Source of the DNA: a virus
DNA length: 38,910 nucleotides
Virus record (IMG/VR): IMGVR_UViG_3300042906_001042
Span: 1-38,910 of that record
Strand: one strand, 5' to 3'
This document shows positions 12,932-21,376 of the stretch, piece after piece. The stretch's first letter is position 1. The number at the start of each line of letters is the position of its first letter. Position numbers and translations under genes: made by a program. Below the pieces are notes generated by a model that was not told where the DNA came from, searched no databases, and saw only the letters and a program-made list of their open reading frames with translations.

Positions 12932-15180
12932 TGGCCGACGTCCAGCCGACCGGCGTGCAGAAGTTCCTGCAGGCGATATCGACCTACGAGAACGAATTCA
13001 CCCGCTGGGAGAAGCGCTGCACCAAGATCATCAAGCGCTACCGCGACGACACGCGCACGCAGTCGGGCAACGAGACGGTCAAGTTCAACATCTTCTGGTC
13101 GAACGTCCAGACGCTGATCCCGGCGGTTTACGCCAAGCTGCCGAAGGCCTCGGCCAAGCGGCGCTTCGGTGACCGCGACCAGATCGGGCGCGTGGCGGCG
13201 CAGCTGATCGAGCGCGCGCTGGACTACGAGATCGAGCATTACCCCGACTTCCGCGCCACGATGAAGTACGCCGTCGAGGACCGCTTCCTCGGCGGGCGCG
13301 GCGTCGCGTGGGTGCGGTACGAGCCGCATGTGCGCGCGCAGGAACTGGCGCTGCCCGAGGATGGCGCGCAGGTCACCGAGGACGTTGACGAGGACGGCAA
13401 CCTCCCCGAGGGCGCGGAGATGCCCGAGGAGATCGAGTACGAGTGCGCGCCGGTGGATTACGTCCACTGGAAGGACTTCGGCCACTCCTCGGCCAGGACA
13501 TGGGAAGAGGTCACGCAGGTCTGGCGCTGGGTCTACATGACCCGCGAGGCGCTGGTGGAGCGTTTCGGCGAGGACATGGGCCGCAAGATCCCGCTCGACA
13601 GCGGCCCCGACAACCTCGACGGCCCGAACCGCAAGCGCGAAGGCACGCGCGCGAAGATCTGCGAGCTGTGGTGCAAGGAGACCCAGAAGGTCTACTGGCT
13701 GCACAAGGGCATGGGTCAGTTCGTGGACGAGCGCGACGACCCGCTCGGGCTGGAAGGGTTCTATCCCTGCCCGAAGCCGCTCTACGCGACCACGACCTCG
13801 GACAACCTCGTCCCGGTTCCGGACTTCCTGCTGTATCAGGATCAGGCCAACGAACTCGACATCCTGTCCGACCGCATCGACGGGCTGGTGAAGGCGCTGC
13901 GGATGCGCGGCGTCTACGATGCCTCGCAGCCCGCGCTCCAGCGCCTCCTGACCGAGGGCGACAACAACACGCTGATCCCGGTCGATAAGTGGATGGCGTT
14001 CGGCGAAAAGGGCGGCCTGAAGGGCAGCATCGACCTCCTGCCGCTCGACACCCTCGCGCAGGCGCTGATCCAGTGCTACGGCGCGCGAGAGCAGATCAAG
14101 TCGCAGATCTACGAGATCACCGGCATCTCCGACATCATCCGAGGCCAGACCGCCGCGAGCGAAACGGCCACGGCGCAGCAGATCAAGGGCCAGTACGCCG
14201 GCCTGCGGCTCAAGTCGATGCAGGAAGAGGTCGCGCTGTTCGCCTCCGAACTGATCCGCCTCAAGGCGCAGATCATCGCGACCAAGTTCCAGCCGCAGAC
14301 GATCCTCGCCTACGCCGCCGCGCAGCAGATGTCGCCCGAGGACCAGCAGCTGATCCCCCAGGCGCTGCAGGTGCTGGCCGACAAGCCGCTGCGGAACTTC
14401 CGCATCGAGGTCGCGTCCGACAGCCTCGTCCAGATCGACGAGCAGCAGAACAAGCAGGACCGGCTGGAGTTCGTGCAGGCCTATGGCGGCTTCCTCGAGC
14501 GCGCGCTGCCGGTCGTGCAGCAGGCCCCGCAGGCCGCCGGCATCGTCATCGAGCTGATGAAGTACGGGATCGGCGCGTTCAAGCAGGCCGAACCGCTGGA
14601 AGGCACCCTCGATCGGATGCTGGAGGAGATCACCGCCCAGCAGCAGGCGCAGGCCGCCGCGCCGCCGCAGCCCGATCCCGAGCAGATGAAGGCGCAGGCC
14701 GACACCGCCATCGCGCAGCAGAAGGCGCAGTTCGACGCCCAGATGATGCAGGCCAAGCTGCAGGCCGACATGCAGATCGAGCAGATGAAGGCGCAGGCCG
14801 CCGCCGCGCTGGAGGAGCAACGCCAGCGCTTCGAGGCCGCGCTCAAGAGCGAGGAACTGGCCCAGAAGGTCGCGCTGGAGCAGGAGAAGGCCCGCCTCGA
14901 CGCCGAGACCAAGATCATGGTCGCGCGCATCGGCGTCAGCGGCGTGGACACGCCCGGCCTCGACATCGTGAGCGAGGCCAGCAACCGTTTGGCGACCGGC
15001 ATGTCCGAGGACGTGCGGTCGATGATCCAGCAGATGGTGCAGGACAGCATGGCGCGCGACGAGCGCATGATGGCGATGATGCAGGCGCTGATGCAGTCGA
15101 TGGGCGCGCCTAAGCGGATCGTGCGCGGTCCTGACGGGCGCGCGATGGGCGTCGAGGTCGTGACGATGGGGAATGCGTGA
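12931..15180 (+). CDS. Portal protein
   Basis: A 749-residue podovirus-type portal. It starts with an N-terminal YENEFTRWEKRCTKIIKRYR and NIFWSNVQTLIPAVYAKLPK. The body has acidic loops and an ITGISDIIRGQTAASETATA segment that is typical of portals. A long Gln/Ala/Glu coiled coil (about residues 565-670) precedes a short tail. Portals form the dodecameric DNA channel at one capsid vertex and dock the terminase. GGAGG lies five bases before the ATG, which overlaps the FkbM stop. Large frames on the other strand here are shadows. Confidence 0.88.
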   Translation: MADVQPTGVQKFLQAISTYENEFTRWEKRCTKIIKRYRDDTRTQSGNETVKFNIFWSNVQTLIPAVYAKLPKASAKRRFGDRDQIGRVAAQLIERALDYEIEHYPDFRATMKYAVEDRFLGGRGVAWVRYEPHVRAQELALPEDGAQVTEDVDEDGNLPEGAEMPEEIEYECAPVDYVHWKDFGHSSARTWEEVTQVWRWVYMTREALVERFGEDMGRKIPLDSGPDNLDGPNRKREGTRAKICELWCKETQKVYWLHKGMGQFVDERDDPLGLEGFYPCPKPLYATTTSDNLVPVPDFLLYQDQANELDILSDRIDGLVKALRMRGVYDASQPALQRLLTEGDNNTLIPVDKWMAFGEKGGLKGSIDLLPLDTLAQALIQCYGAREQIKSQIYEITGISDIIRGQTAASETATAQQIKGQYAGLRLKSMQEEVALFASELIRLKAQIIATKFQPQTILAYAAAQQMSPEDQQLIPQALQVLADKPLRNFRIEVASDSLVQIDEQQNKQDRLEFVQAYGGFLERALPVVQQAPQAAGIVIELMKYGIGAFKQAEPLEGTLDRMLEEITAQQQAQAAAPPQPDPEQMKAQADTAIAQQKAQFDAQMMQAKLQADMQIEQMKAQAAAALEEQRQRFEAALKSEELAQKVALEQEKARLDAETKIMVARIGVSGVDTPGLDIVSEASNRLATGMSEDVRSMIQQMVQDSMARDERMMAMMQALMQSMGAPKRIVRGPDGRAMGVEVVTMGNA

Positions 15181-15482
15181 TGCGCCAGCCCGCGATGGAA
15201 TGGCGGCCCGCGATGGACTGCTGGCTGCTCCGCACCGAGACGCCGCTCTCCGCGCGCCACGTCGCCGCCTGCAAGGACTTCATGCTCAAGATCCAGGCGG
15301 GGCGGCGCATCGGGCTGATGCCGGGCGACGTGCGCGACGACCTCGACGCAAGCGTCCGCGCGCTGAACGAGAACCGCATCCAGCAATGGGCCGCCGGCCC
15401 CGGCATGGACGGGCGCGGCGAAATCACCGTTTTCGGGGCCACGACCGGCACCGGCAAGACCTTCATGGACATGGGAGCCTGA
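15180..15482 (+). CDS. Hypothetical protein after portal (100 aa)
   Basis: The ATG at 15180 overlaps the portal stop; a GTG one codon earlier is possible. The protein begins MRQPAMEWRPAMDCWLLRTE and has a helical middle (VAACKDFMLKIQAGRRIGLM). It ends with a Gly/Thr-rich tail that looks P-loop-like by chance. No family recognised. The stop is one base from the next start. Confidence 0.62.
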   Translation: MRQPAMEWRPAMDCWLLRTETPLSARHVAACKDFMLKIQAGRRIGLMPGDVRDDLDASVRALNENRIQQWAAGPGMDGRGEITVFGATTGTGKTFMDMGA

Positions 15483-15483
15483 C

Positions 15484-16005
15484 ATGGCAGCGACTTGGCG
15501 AGCGACTTCCGGTGCGGTGGCGTATGCCTCCGCGAAGGACATGCTCAACGTCTTCAACGGCACCGCATCGGCGCGCATCATCCGCGTCTACCGGGCCTAC
15601 TGGTTCAACAACGGCACCGCAGCGGTGACCGGCGTCATCACGACTGCCCAATGCCGCCGCATCACGGCAGCGTCCGCAGGCACCGCCGTGACGCCCGTGA
15701 AGCACGACACGAACAGCAGCGCGCTAAACGCCGCCACGACCTGTGGCACCAACCAGACGGTCACCGGCAGCGACATCTTCCGCCGCTTCCTGTTCGTGAA
15801 CGAGGAGCCCGTGGTGGCCGGTACGACGCAGGCCAACTGGCTGACGCTGATCCCGTTCGCGGAGGTCTGGAACGCTGGCTACAGCGACACGAACGTCGAG
15901 CCAATCGTCTGCCGCGCGACGCAGGGCTTCGAGCTGTTCCACTCGGGCTCGTCCGCTGTCGGCACCGCCGATCTCGAAATCGAGTTCACCGATTCTGCGA
16001 CGTAA
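15484..16005 (+). CDS. Virion protein, single copy of a repeated beta domain (173 aa)
   Basis: Thr/Ala/Val-rich beta-type sequence. The stretches TAVTPVKHDTNSSAL, TVTGSDIFRR and NVEPIVCRATQGFEL recur, modified, in the gene at 16181-17422 (AVSPLKHDTASASL, TTSGIALKRI, DVEPIVLREGEGVAV). The two genes therefore share a domain. It probably builds head fibres or decoration. Location between portal and scaffold fits a structural role. Confidence 0.72.
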   Translation: MAATWRATSGAVAYASAKDMLNVFNGTASARIIRVYRAYWFNNGTAAVTGVITTAQCRRITAASAGTAVTPVKHDTNSSALNAATTCGTNQTVTGSDIFRRFLFVNEEPVVAGTTQANWLTLIPFAEVWNAGYSDTNVEPIVCRATQGFELFHSGSSAVGTADLEIEFTDSAT

Positions 16006-16008
16006 GCC

Positions 16009-16188
16009 ATGAAGACGCTGCGCCACAAGGCTTGCCTGCATGAGTGGGAGGTGGAGGATTCCTTCGCCTCCCGCGTGGAGAACGACATCAACGGAGGGCT
16101 AGGCCCGGCGTCGCCTCCCATCGTCTGCCCTGGGTGCAAGGTGCCGTCGCGATACAGCGAATTTGTCGTCGTGACGCCCGATGCCTGA
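16009..16188 (+). CDS. Small zinc-ribbon-like protein (59 aa)
   Basis: MKTLRHKACLHEWEVEDSFA at the start and IVCPGCKVPSRYSEFV near the end give Cys9, His11, Cys40 and Cys43 as a possible zinc site. It lies between two beta-rich virion genes and overlaps the next start by eight bases. Short FmdB-like zinc ribbons are frequent in such clusters. Function unknown. Confidence 0.62.
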   Translation: MKTLRHKACLHEWEVEDSFASRVENDINGGLGPASPPIVCPGCKVPSRYSEFVVVTPDA

Positions 16189-17422
16189 GACCTTCCTCGT
16201 CTACCAGCGCGCAGTCGATGTGCGTCCGCTTGAGGATGGGCTGTTCGCCCTCTTCAACGACGAGGAATCGGACTCGCGCCGGTACTACGAGTTGGTCAAT
16301 CTCAGGCTCTCGCCCGTCGCCCCGACGAGCAACGCGCAGAGCGGCTCGGGTCGCGCGGGCGCTCTTGCCCTTTATCGCACCACGGCAAGCAGCGGCGGCG
16401 ATGCAGTCTCGCCCCTCAAGCACGACACCGCATCGGCCAGCCTGCCATCTGAGGTGACGTTCACGACCAACCCCGACAGCGTCACGACCTCTGGCATCGC
16501 CCTCAAGCGCATTGCTGATGCCCCAACATATTTTGCGGCCATCGGCGGCACGAGCCTTTCGTCGCGTCAGTTCAGCGGCGGCTTGGTAACGTGGAAGCAC
16601 GACGCCTTTGCAGCGCTTGGCGACTTCGGTGCGAGCGTCGATGTGGAGCCAATCGTCCTGCGCGAGGGCGAGGGAGTTGCAGTCACGCAGACAGAGTACG
16701 GCGTTCCGCACAGCATGATCGTGGCGATGTTCGTCACCGACACCGCGACGGGCGCGACCTACACCTACCGCAGCACGGACGTTGCCACCGATGCCCTGAT
16801 TGACGGCCCCCTCGTCAGCCTGTTCAACGCTTCTGGCAGCGGCGTCGTGCTGGCCGTGCGCGTCGCGTTCATCCCGCTGGACGGAGAGAGCAACGCCACC
16901 ACCACGCTCTCACTCACCGTGCCTGCCATCAACCTTCGCATCGCGCGCATCTTTGGCCTCGACACCTCGGCGGCAGCGGCGAACATCATCAAGCCCGACA
17001 CGACCGTCTCGACGCCATCGTCCATGCGCGCCGTCGTCGGCCCGTTCCGCTCGCGTCTTGAGGGATCGTGGCAATGGGATTGGCCCTACACACACGGCGC
17101 GACGATCTCCATTGCCCAGCAGCAGAATGCTGGCGTGTTCCGGCGCAACCCAGCGATGAAGGCGTTCGGAGCCATCGGGCAGTCGCTCAACGGCATCCAG
17201 CTCGACGGGCTTGCTGACATCGACATCTTCGCCGCCGAGCCGGGCAACGGGATCATCGTGCGGCCAGGAGAGGGCGTGGGCCTGCTCGCCGGGACCGCCG
17301 GGCTTCTGTCGAACAGCACCTTCATCAACTACAACATCGAAGCCACGATCCTCCACTACCCGCCGCCCTCTGCCCCGGCTGGCGGGAACACCTACTCCCG
17401 CTCCCGCGTCGTCAACAGGTGA
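16181..17422 (+). CDS. Virion protein with duplicated beta domains (413 aa)
   Basis: Two related halves. Residues 1-190 contain AVSPLKHDTASASLPSEVTF and DVEPIVLREGEGVAVTQTEY. Residues 205-405 contain NIIKPDTTVSTPSSMRAVVG and a late GNGIIVRPGEGVGLLAGTAG before FINYNIEATILHY. Both halves follow the plan of the 173-aa neighbour. This suggests tandem duplication of one sandwich domain into a fibre or decoration protein. No enzymatic motif seen. Confidence 0.7.
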   Translation: MPETFLVYQRAVDVRPLEDGLFALFNDEESDSRRYYELVNLRLSPVAPTSNAQSGSGRAGALALYRTTASSGGDAVSPLKHDTASASLPSEVTFTTNPDSVTTSGIALKRIADAPTYFAAIGGTSLSSRQFSGGLVTWKHDAFAALGDFGASVDVEPIVLREGEGVAVTQTEYGVPHSMIVAMFVTDTATGATYTYRSTDVATDALIDGPLVSLFNASGSGVVLAVRVAFIPLDGESNATTTLSLTVPAINLRIARIFGLDTSAAAANIIKPDTTVSTPSSMRAVVGPFRSRLEGSWQWDWPYTHGATISIAQQQNAGVFRRNPAMKAFGAIGQSLNGIQLDGLADIDIFAAEPGNGIIVRPGEGVGLLAGTAGLLSNSTFINYNIEATILHYPPPSAPAGGNTYSRSRVVNR

Positions 17423-17426
17423 TGCC

Positions 17427-17969
17427 ATGCTGAAACAATCGACGGCGCGCAACCTGATGGTGCTGATGACCGACAGCACCGATCACATCACCGGCAAGAC
17501 CGGCCTGACGCTCACGATCACCGCCAGCAAGGATGGCGCTGCCTTCGCGTCGATCGCCCCGACGGTCACCGAGCGCGGCGACGGCTGGTACTCGCTGGCC
17601 CTGACCACGGCGCACACCGACACGCTGGGCGACTTCGTCGTTCATGTCACGGCCTCGGGCGCGGACCCGACCGATGTGCGCGAAGAGGTCTTCGCCTCGC
17701 TGCCGGGCGACAGCGTGACGGTCTCTTCGCTGGCAAGCAACTCGATCACCGCCGCGTCCATCGCCACCGATGCGGTCACCGAGATCCAGAGCGGGCTGGC
17801 GACCTCGTCGGCGCTCTCGACGGTCGATGGCAACGTGTCGGCCATCAAGGCCAAGACCGACAGCCTCGCCTTTACGGTCGCCGGTCAGGTGGACGCCAAC
17901 ATCCAGTACGTGAACGACGTACAGGTCAGGGGTACCGGTACCACCGCTGATCCGTGGAACCCCGTGTGA
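17427..17969 (+). CDS. Virion beta-sandwich / fibre-type protein (180 aa)
   Basis: The first ~95 residues (ITGKTGLTLTITASKDGAAF, ERGDGWYSLALTTAHTDTLG) form a beta-sandwich-like domain I know from phage structural proteins. It is followed by a repetitive helical stalk (SLASNSITAASIATDAVTEI) and a C-terminal ending, GTGTTADPWNPV. The stop overlaps the next start (TGATG). Probably part of a head or tail fibre. Confidence 0.7.
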   Translation: MLKQSTARNLMVLMTDSTDHITGKTGLTLTITASKDGAAFASIAPTVTERGDGWYSLALTTAHTDTLGDFVVHVTASGADPTDVREEVFASLPGDSVTVSSLASNSITAASIATDAVTEIQSGLATSSALSTVDGNVSAIKAKTDSLAFTVAGQVDANIQYVNDVQVRGTGTTADPWNPV

Positions 17970-18361
17970 TGTTCGCAAGCTGGGGCGACAGCTGGGGCGC
18001 GTCTTGGTCCGACTCCTGGGGCTATGGCGTCATTCCGCCGCCGGTCGTCGTCGATGACACGCACGACGGCGACTACCTCCGCAAGAAGCTCAAGCGCGAG
18101 CGCGAGGAGGTCGAGGCGCGCCGGCGCCGGGTGCTTGAACTCTACGAGCGGATCGTGGAGGGGCTGGAGCCTGCGCCCGAGGAAGTCGAGCAGGCTGTTT
18201 CGGCAGCCATCGAAGCGGTCGGCGTGGAGACGCGCGCCGACATCATCGAGGCCCCGTTGATCGACCTGGGGCGCATTCTGGCAGGCCTTGAGCGTGCGCT
18301 GGACCTCCAGCGGCGTCTCGCGCTTGAGGCCGACGACGAGGAGGTGATGTTGCTGCTATGA
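17969..18361 (+). CDS. Coiled-coil protein with N-terminal WGDSWG repeats (130 aa)
   Basis: It begins MFASWGDSWGASWSDSWGYG, a triplicated SWG(D/A)SW motif, followed by a Pro-rich hinge. A highly charged helix follows (KKLKREREEVEARRRRVLEL), then acidic helices to the end. The Trp repeat resembles virion assembly tags in neighbouring fibre genes of other phages. No named family. Coupled to both neighbours by overlapping codons. Confidence 0.62.
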   Translation: MFASWGDSWGASWSDSWGYGVIPPPVVVDDTHDGDYLRKKLKREREEVEARRRRVLELYERIVEGLEPAPEEVEQAVSAAIEAVGVETRADIIEAPLIDLGRILAGLERALDLQRRLALEADDEEVMLLL

Positions 18362-18687
18362 GGACGCGATACGTCTGGCGCGACGGGGAGATGGTCGAGA
18401 TCGCCATCGCGCACCCCGGCGCCGAAGCCAAGATCCAGATCGTCCCAGACATCGGCGGCTACAAGTCGATGGCGGACGGGTCGTGGATCAGCAGCCGCTC
18501 GCAGCATCGCGAGCATCTGCGCCGGCACAACTGCTTCGAGGTCGGCAACGAGATGCCGAAGCCTCGCGAGATCACAGCCCCGAGCCGCGAGCAGCGCATC
18601 AAGCGCCTGCGCGAGCAGCTGTGGAACATGACCGACAAGCAGGCGGACAAGATCCTGGCCGAGCTGCGGTCGCAACCCCGGAGATGA
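18358..18687 (+). CDS. Conserved phage protein before scaffold (109 aa)
   Basis: The hallmark is GGYKSMADGSWISSRSQHRE then HLRRHNCFEVGNE, a block conserved in many podovirus and siphovirus head regions. Its function is not known to me. The C-terminal helix is basic (QRIKRLREQLWNMTDKQADK). The start overlaps the previous stop (ATGA), and the scaffold ATG follows its stop by one base. Confidence 0.75.
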   Translation: MRTRYVWRDGEMVEIAIAHPGAEAKIQIVPDIGGYKSMADGSWISSRSQHREHLRRHNCFEVGNEMPKPREITAPSREQRIKRLREQLWNMTDKQADKILAELRSQPRR

Positions 18688-18688
18688 G

Positions 18689-19747
18689 ATGAGCGACATC
18701 CAGAAGGTCGATAGCGACAGCCGAAAGGAACTGCTGGCCGAGCAGTTCAGCAAGATCGAGGCCGAGGTCGCCGCCGCGCCGCCCGAGGCCGTCCCCGAGG
18801 CCGAGCCCGAGCCCCCCGCCGAAAGCCGCGCCCGCGATGCCTCAGGCCGCTTCGCCCGAGCCGATGGCGCGCCCGCCCCGAAGGCGGCGCCCGCCGGGCC
18901 GCAGGGGACCGCCGCCGAGGCCGCCGAGGCCCCAGAGGCCGCCGAGGAGCCCGTCTGGAAGCGCCCGCCGCAGTCGTGGAAGAAGGAGTTCCACGATGCG
19001 TGGCTGAAGGCCGACCCGCGCCTGCAGGAATACGCCTACCAGCGCGAGGAGCAGATGCGCGCGGGCATCGAGCCGATCCGCGCCAAGGCCGAGTTCGCGG
19101 ACCGCATGAACGAGGCGATCGCGCCATACATGGACACGATCCGCGGCCTCGGGATCGAGGCGCCGCAGGCCGTGCGCGCGCTCATGGAGGCCGACAACAT
19201 CCTCCGCAACTCGTCCCCGCAGGACAAGCTCAGCTATTTCCATTCCCTCGCCCGGTCCTACGGCATAGACTTGGCAGGACAGGGATCGCCCGCCCCACAG
19301 GCCTCCGTCGATCCCAACTTCGTGGCGCTCCAGAACGAGTTGATCAAGATCCGGGGCGAAGTCACGGGCTGGAAGCAGGCGCAGGAGGAGCAGGCCAACG
19401 CCGTGCTCCTCAACGAGGTTTCCCAGTTCGCCACGAAGGTCGAACACTTCGAGGCCGCAAGGCCGACGATGATCCAGCTTCTACAGAGCGGCGTCGCGAC
19501 CACCCTCGAAGATGCGTATCAGAAGGCCCTTCGTCTCGACGAGGAGCTTTTCGCGCAGCAGCAGCAGGCCCAACAGGCCAAGGCGCTCGCGGAGCGGAAA
19601 GCCTCGGCAGACAGGGCGGCGAAAGCCGCCAGGGCCGCTGCGGTATCGGTGCGCGGCTCCACACCCGGAGCGCCGACCGGAACCAAGGCATCCGACCGCC
19701 GCTCCCTCCTGGCCGAGCAGCTCGACGGGCTCTCGGAGCGGCTCTAA
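18689..19747 (+). CDS. Scaffolding-type protein (352 aa)
   Basis: Acidic Ala/Pro/Glu-rich N-terminal third (EAVPEAEPEPPAESRARDAS) with no stable fold. A helical core with WKRPPQSWKKEFHDAWLKAD follows, then a Gln-rich helix and a basic C-terminus (KASDRRSLLAEQLDGLSERL). This length, charge pattern and position directly upstream of the coat gene are those of internal scaffold proteins, which guide procapsid assembly and leave before DNA entry. GGAG lies five bases before the ATG. Confidence 0.8.
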   Translation: MSDIQKVDSDSRKELLAEQFSKIEAEVAAAPPEAVPEAEPEPPAESRARDASGRFARADGAPAPKAAPAGPQGTAAEAAEAPEAAEEPVWKRPPQSWKKEFHDAWLKADPRLQEYAYQREEQMRAGIEPIRAKAEFADRMNEAIAPYMDTIRGLGIEAPQAVRALMEADNILRNSSPQDKLSYFHSLARSYGIDLAGQGSPAPQASVDPNFVALQNELIKIRGEVTGWKQAQEEQANAVLLNEVSQFATKVEHFEAARPTMIQLLQSGVATTLEDAYQKALRLDEELFAQQQQAQQAKALAERKASADRAAKAARAAAVSVRGSTPGAPTGTKASDRRSLLAEQLDGLSERL

Positions 19748-19773
19748 CCAACCCTCTGTAAGGAGTGCCTTCA

Positions 19774-20775
19774 ATGGCGTTCGCGAACAGTTCGATCAGC
19801 GATATCATCGCGACGAACATCCAGTCGCGTTCCGGCGAACTCGCCGACAACGTGACCAACAACAACGCGCTGCTGCGTCGCCTCAAGGAGCGCGGCAACG
19901 TGAAGACGTTCTCGGGCGGTAACGTGATCCTTCAGGAGATCATGTACAACGACTCGACGACGAACAACACCAACTCCTACTCGGGCTACGAGGTCCTGAA
20001 CGTCTCGCAGAACTCGCCCATCAGCGCGGCGCAGTTCTCGATCACGCAGTACGCCTCGGCGGTCTCGATCTCGGGTCTGGAGATGATCCAGAACTCGGGC
20101 AAGGAGGCGATCATCGACCTGCTCGACGGGCGCATGTCCGTCGCGGAGGCGCAGCTCGCCAACCGCATCGGCGGCGACATCTACCTCGACGGCACCGGCA
20201 ACTCGGGCAAGAACATCACCGGCCTCGCGGCGGCGGTTCCCGACGCGCCCGGCTCCGGCACGTATGGCGGCATCAACCGCCTGACGTGGTCGTTCTGGCG
20301 CTCGGTGGCCTACTCGGGCCTCACGAACGGCGGCGCGGCGGTCACGGCGTCCAACATCCAGCAGTACATGGACTCGGTCGCGGTGCAGCTGATCCGTGGC
20401 ACCGACAAGCCGGACCTGATCGTGGCGGACAACAACTACTACCGCCTCTACCTGCAGTCCCTGCAGTCGATCCAGCGCATCTCGGACAGCGGCTCGAGCA
20501 TGGCTGGCGCTGGCTTCGCCTCGCTCAAGTACTACGGCGCGGGCATGGCCTCCGATGTCGTCCTCGACGGCGGTATCGGCGCGAACGCGACCGCGAACCA
20601 CATGTGGTTCCTCAACACGAAGTACCTGCACTTCCGTCCGCACGCGGATCGGAACTTCGTGCCAATCGGCGGCGAGCGTCAGGCGGTCAACCAGGACGCC
20701 ATCGTCAAGCTCATCGGCTGGGCCGGCAACCTCACCAGCAGCGGGCCGCAGTTCAGCGGCGTGCTGATCGCCTGA
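19774..20775 (+). CDS. Major capsid protein (HK97-like fold, P22-type)
   Basis: The 333 residues have AAGGAG eight bases before the ATG, the best-spaced site in the block. An N-terminal helix (ADNVTNNNALLRRLKERGNV) is followed by an E-loop-like GGNVILQEIMYNDSTTNNTN. The body ends in a P-domain/A-domain pattern: FWRSVAYSGLTNGGAAVT, YLQSLQSIQRISDSG and HMWFLNTKYLHFRPHADRNF. It would form the icosahedral shell with the preceding scaffold. A strong call from context and fold pattern. Confidence 0.88.
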   Translation: MAFANSSISDIIATNIQSRSGELADNVTNNNALLRRLKERGNVKTFSGGNVILQEIMYNDSTTNNTNSYSGYEVLNVSQNSPISAAQFSITQYASAVSISGLEMIQNSGKEAIIDLLDGRMSVAEAQLANRIGGDIYLDGTGNSGKNITGLAAAVPDAPGSGTYGGINRLTWSFWRSVAYSGLTNGGAAVTASNIQQYMDSVAVQLIRGTDKPDLIVADNNYYRLYLQSLQSIQRISDSGSSMAGAGFASLKYYGAGMASDVVLDGGIGANATANHMWFLNTKYLHFRPHADRNFVPIGGERQAVNQDAIVKLIGWAGNLTSSGPQFSGVLIA

Positions 20776-20790
20776 GAAGGAGACCAGATC

Positions 20791-21327
20791 ATGGCGTATT
20801 CCTTCGTGGAAAATCGGGTCGGCCTCCCCGCCGTCACCGACATCGACTCGGGCGTCACGATGCCCAACGGGACGTCCGCGATCCCGACTCCGCCGGCAAC
20901 GCTCGGCATGGTCGCGCGCGCGTTCGACCCGACCTACGGCGAGGGTGAGTTCATCCTCCTCCTCGGCGTGGCCTCGACCGAGGTCGGCTCGCTGGTGTCC
21001 TACAACGCCTCGACCTACCAGACCACGCTGGCCGCCAACACGGCGAACCTCGCGGGTCCGGTGGCCGTGGCGATGTCGGCCAACGGTGCCGCCACGTTCG
21101 GCTGGTACCAGATCGGCGGCCTCGCGGTCATGAAGAAGACCGCCGTCGCCGTCAACCCGCAGGTCGCCATCTACCAGTCCGCCACGGCGGGCCGAGTGAT
21201 GCCGACGGTGGCGACGGGCAAGCAGCTGCTCGGCGCGCGCGCCGCCAATCTGGCGACGGTCGCGTCCGGTGTCTCGACGGTGATCGTCTCGATCAACCGT
21301 CCGCACAAGCAGGGCCAGATCATTTGA
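20791..21327 (+). CDS. Capsid decoration / head-fibre-like protein (178 aa)
   Basis: AAGGAG lies nine bases before the ATG. It is a beta-rich sequence (GEFILLLGVASTEVGSLVSY, GPVAVAMSANGAATFGWYQI) with a long ATAGRVMPTVATGKQLLGAR segment. A gene of this size and composition typically follows the coat gene and encodes a surface protein. The intrinsic terminator at 21333-21366 closes this part of the operon. Confidence 0.75.
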   Translation: MAYSFVENRVGLPAVTDIDSGVTMPNGTSAIPTPPATLGMVARAFDPTYGEGEFILLLGVASTEVGSLVSYNASTYQTTLAANTANLAGPVAVAMSANGAATFGWYQIGGLAVMKKTAVAVNPQVAIYQSATAGRVMPTVATGKQLLGARAANLATVASGVSTVIVSINRPHKQGQII

Positions 21328-21332
21328 CGACT

Positions 21333-21366
21333 AGGGGCGGCGGGTTCGCCCGTCGCCCCTTCCTTT
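21333..21366 (+). terminator. Rho-independent terminator after the capsid and decoration genes
   Basis: AGGGGCGGCGGG and CCCGTCGCCCCT form a 12-bp stem (one G-T pair) closed by a TTCG tetraloop, followed by TCCTTT. It begins six bases after the decoration stop codon. It probably lets the head genes be expressed more strongly than the tail genes. Confidence 0.85.
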
Positions 21367-21376
21367 CGAGGTACGC

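Noticed and set aside
12877-14820. 647-codon minus-strand open frame opposite the portal gene
   Set aside because: The portal frame has normal protein composition, start signals and coupling. The antisense frame is a high-GC shadow rich in Leu, Arg, Asp and Val with no start context.
15421-15482. P-loop-like GATTGTGKTF near the end of the 100-aa protein
   Set aside because: It lies within the last ~15 residues, with no following Walker B or nucleotide-binding fold. Probably chance in a Gly/Thr-rich tail.
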